Assembly: GCA_023387655.1 (NCBI GenBank)
Contig: JAEWHR010000008.1
Location: 1-7,953, forward strand
DNA from: Bacillota bacterium
GTDB lineage: Bacteria; Bacillota; Clostridia; Lachnospirales; Lachnospiraceae
Length of the DNA stretch: 7,953 nucleotides
Reading direction: 5' to 3'
Below, in pieces: positions 1-6,700 of this stretch (within the stretch, counting starts at the first letter, position 1; each line of letters opens with the position of its first letter). The notes under the pieces are model-generated. The model was not told the origin of the DNA, made no database searches, and saw nothing but the letters and a program-made list of their open reading frames with translations. The position numbers and the translations under genes are program-made.

Positions 1-137
1 TTCCATATTGCAACATTACATTAATTCGTGGGGATGAAATGAAAAACAAAGTGAATGGATATTTAAAGGTACTTTATGAACAAAAGCCTGAATCCGTAGG
101 TGGAAAGTTACCGGAGGAAGGGTTTTACTGGGAGTAA
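1..137 (+). CDS. C-terminal end of a probable ABC-transporter substrate-binding protein (5' partial)
   Basis: The first 137 bases read in one frame (first complete codon at 3) to a TAA at 135-137, giving about 44 residues starting PYCNITLIRGDEMKNKV and ending GGKLPEEGFYWE. The pattern Pro-x-Cys-Asn-Ile, then Gly-Asp-Glu-Met-Lys, then a helix with VLYEQ, then Pro-x-Ser-Val-Gly-Gly-x-Leu-Pro and a terminal Phe-Tyr resembles the C-terminus of clostridial NitT/TauT-like ABC-transporter substrate-binding proteins, usually secreted lipoproteins that hand a solute to a membrane permease. This is recognition of a short tail only. The binding pocket, lipobox and partner permease/ATPase genes lie outside the window, so the substrate is unknown. 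A terminator-like hairpin about 115 bases downstream suggests the gene ends its transcript and is not co-transcribed with the pectinase gene. Confidence 0.6.
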   Translation, partial: PYCNITLIRGDEMKNKVNGYLKVLYEQKPESVGGKLPEEGFYWE

Positions 138-253
138 GGGATAATATATTCTTTAGTGAATGACTAAACTTTCTAATACGATCAAAGTCTTTGTATAGAA
201 GCTAAAAAGACATTGGTCTGTTATAAAAGATTAATATAAGAATTAATAGAAGG

Positions 254-303
254 AAAAGCCTTATGGATATTAGCCTCTTTGGTAAGCGTCCACAGGGCTT
301 TTT
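254..303 (+). terminator. Probable intrinsic terminator after the ABC-protein gene
   Basis: AAAAGCC at 254-260 pairs perfectly with GGCTTTT at 296-302, and the run of T continues to 303. The 35-base interior can pair further: TGGA at 264-267 with TCCA at 289-292, and GCC at 273-275 with GGT at 281-283. The result is a long imperfect hairpin ending in a short U-tract, suited to stopping transcription from the left-hand gene. The U-tract is only five bases and overlaps the stem, so strength is uncertain. A cre-like sequence lies inside it at 281-294. Confidence 0.5.
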
Positions 304-398
304 GATTTAATATACAGTTTTGTTTCGAAACAACAGTAATCCCTTGATACATGAATGGAAAAATAATTTTGCGCATCTGTAACACAATTGAAAACTAA

Positions 399-414
399 TT
401 GTAACTACTTACAA
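399..414. promoter_or_regulatory. Distal 16-bp palindrome, candidate operator (copy 1)
   Basis: TTGTAA-CTAC-TTACAA is a perfect inverted repeat. Its inner 14 bases (400-413, TGTAACTACTTACA) match the dyad at 540-553 at 12 of 14 positions; the differences are at two spacer bases. It also fits the CcpA/LacI-family cre consensus TGWAANCGNTNWCA everywhere except the central CG, which is TA. An overlapping ACAATT/AATTGT repeat occupies 384-402. It lies about 135 bp upstream of the -35 box, a position suited to an auxiliary operator or activator site. The binding protein is unknown. Confidence 0.45.
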
Positions 415-538
415 GAAAACAATAGGACAAAAGGATTTAAAAGCATTTAAATGTAATAAAATGAGAAATTATTTGTGACTATTTACTAGAAAAAACATCG
501 TTTACACTTTCATATTGCTGAAAATGTGAATGTAAGAG

Positions 539-554
539 ATGTAAGTATTTACAT
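539..554. promoter_or_regulatory. 16-bp palindrome over the -35 box, candidate operator (copy 2)
   Basis: ATGTAA-GTAT-TTACAT is a perfect inverted repeat. Its right arm contains the predicted -35 hexamer (548-553), so a protein bound here would be expected to block RNA polymerase. The inner 14 bases (TGTAAGTATTTACA) share the TGTAA-N4-TTACA architecture of the site at 400-413. A second ATGTAAG lies 9 bp upstream (530-536), and a degenerate dyad TGTGA-CTAT-TTACT lies at 474-487. Repression is inferred from position; the regulator is not identified. Confidence 0.5.
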
Positions 555-576
555 AATTTCTCAAAACCTATATAAT
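548..576 (+). promoter_or_regulatory. Sigma-A-type promoter of the pectinase gene
   Basis: TTTACA at 548-553 (one mismatch to TTGACA) is followed after exactly 17 bp by a perfect TATAAT at 571-576. Transcription should begin around 582-584, giving a leader of about 45 bases before the ATG at 628. This is the best sigma-A match in the intergenic region. A similar TTTACA at 501-506 has no -10 box at the right distance. Confidence 0.8.
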
Positions 577-583
577 AATAATA

Positions 584-606
584 CGAGTATGATATTCCCA
601 TACTTG
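584..606 (+). promoter_or_regulatory. Hairpin at the predicted 5' end of the mRNA
   Basis: CGAGTATG (584-591) pairs with CATACTTG (599-606), including one G-U pair, to make an 8-bp stem with a 7-base loop. With transcription predicted to start at 582-584, the stem would sit at the extreme 5' end of the message, where hairpins commonly protect mRNA from decay. The same DNA could instead be an operator just downstream of the promoter. It ends before the ribosome-binding site at 613-620 and does not sequester it. Confidence 0.5.
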
Positions 607-612
607 AAAAGT

Positions 613-620
613 AAAGGAGA
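613..620 (+). promoter_or_regulatory. Ribosome-binding site of the pectinase gene
   Basis: AAAGGAGA lies seven bases upstream of the ATG at 628. This decides the start: an in-frame ATG at 589 has no Shine-Dalgarno sequence and sits within a few bases of the predicted transcription start, and the ATG at 621 is in another frame directly abutting the site. Confidence 0.85.
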
Positions 621-627
621 ATGGGTT

Positions 628-720
628 ATGAAAAAAGGAAAGCAAAAGTGGCTAGCAATATTATTAATTGTTGCAATGTTATTTGGTATACTACCGGGGA
701 AGTATACCGTGGCGAATGCT
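628..720 (+). other. Signal peptide of the pectinase (residues 1-31)
   Basis: The N-terminus has a basic stretch (MKKGKQK), a hydrophobic core (WLAILLIVAMLFGIL), then a short polar region ending in Ala-Asn-Ala at residues 29-31. This is a classical AxA signal-peptidase I site before Ser32. There is no lipobox Cys, so the mature protein should be released or held outside the membrane by other means, not lipid-anchored. Confidence 0.9.
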
Positions 721-3700
721 TCTGGAAGTTTAATTGATGTTTGGGACTTTGGGGCCAAGCAATTAGAAGCATCCATGTACAATAACAGACTTAACAAGGA
801 TGTCATTAATAGTTGGTATCCGGATGTCGCATCGGGCTCCGCTATCACTGGTAAAATTATTACTAGTTTTAGTGTAGATAATGGAGATTTTATATTCAAT
901 GATGGAGGTTTTTCTAACACACATCGTCTGAGAACAACTAATTTAGAGTTAATAAGATACGATGAAAAATCATTAACAGATTCTTCGGGAAACATATATA
1001 ACGGATATTTATACTCTAATAAAGAAGGATCAGATTCGGTATATATTGGAGTGCAGTTAGAGAAGAATGATATTCTTACAGCTGTAGTATCGTCTAATAA
1101 AGTAGACTCTAACATAGTCATTGAGTCTGAGAGTGGGTATAAGAGTAACTATACTCATAATTATAATGGAACGGTAGCGTCTATTATTACGTACTATGCA
1201 AAAGAAGCAGGGTTACATAAAATTTATTCAACAAATGAAAAGCTACTTGTAGCTCGTGTTTATAGACAACATACTTTTCCTTGTACAGTAACAGGAAGTA
1301 TTACCGTTCCCTCTGAGCTTACAGCACCTTATTCTGTAGTATTTACAAATAATAAAACAGGCGAGGTTATTATTGCTCCAGTAACAGATGGTAACTATAC
1401 TGCTGAATTAAATGATAATTATGACTATTCTGTTAGCCTAGAAGGAGCCGATGGATTTGTTATATCTGAGGGGGATTCTGTGGTAATACCGAATGGTTTT
1501 ACTCTAATGAATCATAACATCACAGTTGTGTCTGTTCCACTTATTACGTTAACAGGGCGAATCACTGGAATGACATCTGAAGAACTTCAGAAAGTAGAAC
1601 TTTCCTTTAATCCTGTCACAGATCAGGTATTTATTCCACATGTTGATATTAATAGAGAATCCGGTATTTATACAGCAACACTTGAGCAGAATGTGTTATA
1701 TAAAGTGTCTGCCTTAAACGTAAATGATTATTCTTTAAATATATCTGAGTATTCTGGTACCGCAGATGAAGAAAAGGAAATGGTTTTTACTAAAAAAACA
1801 GTTTATGATGTTACACTCAATCTTATTGGTCTTACTGATGAAGAAATAGCAGATACTATTACGACATTTACTAACTTAAATGAAGCGGGTTATAGCTATA
1901 GTTTTACTGGCATACAAAATATTACGCTTCGTGATGGTACTTATTCCGTTAAAGTGAGTTCGCCAAAGTATCAGAAATTAACTTCTAACTTAGTAGTGAG
2001 TGGTACAGCAGTAGAAAAAACGATAGAATTCGAGGAAGCAACGGTATGGGATTTTTCTAATCCTGAATTTACTGCAAATGGTAATCCATATAAATTTTAT
2101 GGCTTATCCTTAACAGGTGTGAGTACTAACAAAGGTTTATATGCTGTTGGTAAAGCAGGTGCAAATATAAAAATACCTTTAAGTGGAGCATGTAATATAG
2201 TAGTAAGCTTCTGCTATAAAGCATCTGCAGTAATTAATAATGATAATGAAAATGGAGTAATTTCTACTGAATCAGGATCTACATCTAACATAGAGACTAT
2301 TTCATATGTATATGAAGGAACTGATTCTATCGCTACTATAAATTTTACTGGTGAAACATATTTAACTAAAATTGAGTTAGTCCCTATACAAGAATTAAAT
2401 ACAACACTAACAGTTGGTGCTATTGGATGTGATTATACAACAATTCAAGAAGCTTTAAATGCTGTTAAAACAATGGAACGTTTGAATAATGAACGTATTA
2501 CCATTGAAATTCAACCAGGTAACTATGAAGAAATGCTTGTCATTGATGTCGAGAATGTAACATTAAAGAATGCAAGTGCTTCTCCAAGCATAGATCTTAC
2601 CAATAAGGGTGTTAATATTGCCCATGAAGCAGTAAGAATTACTTCTTACTATGGTCATGGTTATTCTTATTATAGTATGGGTAGTAATAGTAAATGGGAT
2701 GCAGATACTCTTGCTGTAAATAAAGCAAATGGATATCCTTCCACAAAAAATCCTGGTGCAGGTACAACAAACGGTAGCTTCTGGAATGCAACAGTAGTCA
2801 TAACAGCTTCTGGTTTCGAAGCAGAAGGAATTATCTTTGAAAATTCCTTTAATCAATATATTTCTGCTAAAGAAGCAGCGGATACATTGTATTTAGAGCC
2901 TGATAATAAGGGAGAACGTTCTAAAATTGTTGGTGATACTTCCGTACAGAATAAGTCTTTTGTTGAACGTGCTGCTGCCTTAGCGATTGCTAACAATGTA
3001 GATAAAACTGTATTCCGTAACTGTCGTTTTGTAGGTAGACAGGATACATTATATGGTGGTTCAAACGTTAGAGCCGCTTTTGATAAGTGTGTTATCATGG
3101 GTGGAACAGATTTTATTTTTGGACCAATGACAGCAGTATTTTATAAGAGTGATCTTGTTATGAATACCAGTGAAGGTTCAACAGATGTGTCTTATATAAC
3201 TGCAGCACAGCAATCTTCAGGAAGAGGATATTTAATGTATAACTGCCATATTACTTCTGCAGTTCCTGGTGAAGAAACAGCGTCTATTTATTATTCAAAA
3301 CCAGGTTACTTTGGAAGACCATGGAAGGGAGAAACAAGTGAAGTCGTTTTCTATAAGACTGTAATAGAGAATACAAATTTTCTAGGACAAGAAGGACAAT
3401 CTTTAGTTCTTCCAATCGGTTGGAATAGCACATTAGGAGGAACATCTCCATTATGCTATGAATATGGAACTATGGAACGTGGTACTCATGATCATAGTCA
3501 AAGAGCTAATTGGGCAAAGAGTCTTGAAAATCCTGTTTTATCAGATGGTACAACAATAACGATTGATGAATTCTTAAATGGTACTGATAATTGGAATCCT
3601 ATTGCTATGGATAGTGAAGAAAATAATCTAGACAATGTTCCAGGATTTGACATAGAAATTCCGGAAGTTCCAGAAGAAACGCCTGGAGGTAACGTTACAC

Positions 3701-6700
3701 CAATTGACCTTGTGAATGGTTTAAAAACGGGTGAAACTTATGGTGGTGTGGCAGGAATTACCGTGTTAGAGAATATGGCATTTAAGAATGCTCCTCAAGA
3801 AATCTCTGGAATTTCTTATCCGGGATATGTCCAAGGAGGAGGAAACCCTGAACCAGGAAAAGGTGCCATTCCGACAAAAGGAGCTGTAGTTAAAGTAAAT
3901 CCATCAGTTGATGGAACATTTACAATTGTTTTCAAACTTTCTAGTGGAAAAGATTTTTACGTAGTAGATAAAAATGGCACTACTATAGAAAAGGTAACCG
4001 CTGCTAGTGATAGTTTTATTGAGAATAAGTACGAGATGAAAGCCGGAGATACTTACTATGTATATGGCCAAGGAACAAAGCTTTCTATCTATAGTTTAGC
4101 ATTTAAGAAAGCTCCAGTAAAACATGTAATTGACATTAGCAAAGGACTGCTTTCGGGAACTGATTATCATGGTATAGAAGTACTTGAAACTATGCCATAT
4201 AAAGAGGATGCTCAAACCATTGAGGGGGCTTCCTATGGTGGTTATATTGCAGGAGAAGGCAATCCAAAGCCTGATAAAGGAGAAATCCCTACTTCAGGTT
4301 CGGCTGTAAAAGTTACGCCAAAAGAGGATGGAAAATTTACAGTTGCATTTAAATTAAATGGTGGTAAAACGTATTATTTCGTAGATAGTAATAAGAAGAT
4401 AGTTGATACACGTACAGCGGGCAGTGCAAATGAATATATTGCTAAAACTTATGAAATAGAAGCAGGGAAATCTTATTATTTTTATGGTCAAGGAACTAAA
4501 ATTCCAATGTACGGCTTATCTATTGTCTATGGTGATAATTCTGTAGCTTGGGGAGAGGTAGAGGCACCTATAATTAGTGATGTTGTTGTAAATGGAGGAA
4601 CAATTTCAGTAGACTATCTTGGTAAAGTTGGTAATGGATATGCAGATTCTATTACTATTGAGATGTACCAAGGTGATACCCTTAAAAAGATTGAGAAGAT
4701 TTCTGCACCTGGAAATGGTGGAACAGTTACATTTATACCGGATGCTAGTGGTAGTTATCAATTTAAAGCTTTCTTATCCAGAAGCAAAGAAATAGATAAG
4801 AGCAGTGAAAAATCTCAAGCAGTTGATTTTATTTTACCACTTGCAAAACCTGAAATTCAATTTATTAATAATCAAGGAAATAGCTCTATAAAGATAGTTT
4901 GGAATAAGGTAGCAGAAGCTACTGGTTATGAAGTTTTCCTTAGTGAAGATGGTGGTAATACTTTCACTAAGAAAGTGGATACTACAGCAGCTAAGGCAAC
5001 TCTCAATGGTCTATCTATTGGCACCACTTACTATATTAAAGTAAAGGTATTTCGTGGTAGTGAATATAACGAATCAGATGTAGTTTCTAAGCTTGTGAAA
5101 GCAGAAGCTGAACTAAGTTGGAAGTTTAGTGCATTTGGTAGTGGTGTTAATACTGCTGACAATGGATATGATGATTCCGTTGATGGCATAGTGAAAGTAT
5201 GGAGTACGAATGGTAAGGGTAAGTTAGTTCCAGCTTCTACTGATGGTTTGGCATTCTATTATACGATGGTAGGTGCGGATGAAAACTTTAAGCTATCTGC
5301 TACTGTAAAAGTTGATAATTGGAAATTATCAAATGGACAAGAAGGCTTTGGTTTAATGGCTGCAGATACAATAGGTAAGAATGGTGATTCTTCTACCTTA
5401 TGGAACAATTCTTATATGGCATCAGTTACAAAAGTAGAATATCTATGGGATAATGAGCAACAAAGCGTGTCTGATGATGGTGAAAAAATTACGATGAAAC
5501 TAGGTGTTGGTGCACAAGAAAAAATTGGAGTTACTCAAGAAAAACTCGATTTAATGAATCAACCAAACAGTGGTATTATTTCTGTTCCTGGTTTTGAATC
5601 ATCAATGACTCCATTAGAAACAACATGCGCAAAAAACGGTGCAGGAACTTATAATATTGTAAGAAATTATACAAATGATGAACTTGAAACAGAAGATTTA
5701 TCTACGGATGAGTTTAAATTGTCAATCCAGAGAGATAACACAGGATACCGTATTAGCTATATCGATTTAGAAGGTAATGTTCAGAAAGAGACATTTTATG
5801 ATAAGGAACGTGTTGCATTAAGTGGAATTGATCAAGATAATGTTTATGTCGGATTCTTTGCTTCAAGAAATGCAAGTATTACTGTTTCAGATATAGAGTT
5901 CTCAACTTCTGATCCTGCTACAGATGCACCAGCTGAAGAACGTCCAATTAAAGAGGTAACACCTATTTATAAAGTAGTATCAGCAACTGCAGTAGGAACT
6001 TCTGGTTATGATTTAGTGTACCGTGGTAATGCAGATGGTATTTTGACAATCACAGACTCTTTGGGGCAAACAATAACAAAAGAAGAGCGTGTAGCTGCAA
6101 ACACCAACATTACGAAACGAGTTATTTTGAATAAAGGATATAATGTATTTACTATTACATTTATACCAGATAAGGACTATAAGCCAAGTGAGTTTAAGAA
6201 ATTAAAAGATTATAATCCAAGAACATTTACACATACGGTATTATATAAGACTTATGGTCAAGAAGGACAATCAATTTACGTATCCCCTGTGGGAACAACA
6301 AACGGCTTAGGTACTAAGACAAACCCATTAGATATTTATACAGCTGTTAATCACGTTCAGCCAGGGCAAACGATTGTTTTAGCAGGCGGAACATATAGTT
6401 TAAATAAAACAATAACGATACAAAGAGGAATTAGCGGAACAGCAGATAAAAAAATTTATATGGTAGCAGATCCTCAAGCTTCTAGTCGTCCAGTATTTGA
6501 TTTTAATGGAGCTAGTGCGGGTATGGTATTAGCAGGTGACTACTGGTACTTTAAGGGTTTTGATGTTACAAGATCCAAAGATGTACAAAAAGGTGTCCAG
6601 TTGTCAGGAAGTAATTGTACCTTAGACCAGGTTAATGCATATCATAATGGAAACACTGGTATACAAATTAGTAGATTTTTATCCTCTGATGAGAAGGATT

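Larger units (their letters stand above)
138..627. other. 490-bp intergenic regulatory region, no gene seen
   Basis: No reading frame here has a plausible start, ribosome-binding site and length. The region is strongly AT-rich. From left to right it holds a terminator-like hairpin (254-303), an ACAATT/AATTGT inverted repeat (384-402), a TTGTAA/TTACAA palindrome (399-414), a short CATTTAAATG palindrome (444-453), a degenerate third dyad (474-487), direct ATGTAAG repeats (530-536 and 539-545), a dyad over the -35 box (539-554), the promoter, a leader hairpin and the ribosome-binding site of the pectinase gene. The ~240 bp between terminator and promoter are unusually long and palindrome-rich for a simple promoter, which suggests regulator binding. 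Confidence 0.75.

Noticed and set aside
254..303. Structured RNA such as a cyclic-di-GMP or other riboswitch
   Set aside because: The conserved core elements of known riboswitch classes were not found. A hairpin with a U-tract downstream of a gene end is explained by a terminator.
444..453. CATTTAAATG palindrome
   Set aside because: Short, occurs once and is likely by chance in such AT-rich sequence.
508..523. TTTCA-N6-TGAAA inverted repeat, reminiscent of KdgR-type pectinolysis operators
   Set aside because: Only five-base arms in AT-rich DNA, and KdgR operators are described mainly in proteobacteria. Chance is the simpler explanation.
589..627. Earlier in-frame ATG at 589 as pectinase start
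   Set aside because: It has no ribosome-binding site, falls within the 5' hairpin next to the predicted transcription start, and would add 13 residues ahead of an already ideal signal peptide.
561..1121. Minus-strand open frame of 186 codons over the promoter and start of the pectinase gene
   Set aside because: It lies antisense to the signal peptide, first module and promoter, all well supported on the plus strand. It has no recognisable domain and is explained by the AT-rich coding pattern opposite.
2563..3098. Two overlapping minus-strand frames (97 and 81 codons) inside the CE8 domain
   Set aside because: They are antisense to conserved catalytic motifs, and their translations are low-complexity and Cys/Ile/Thr-rich with no family resemblance.
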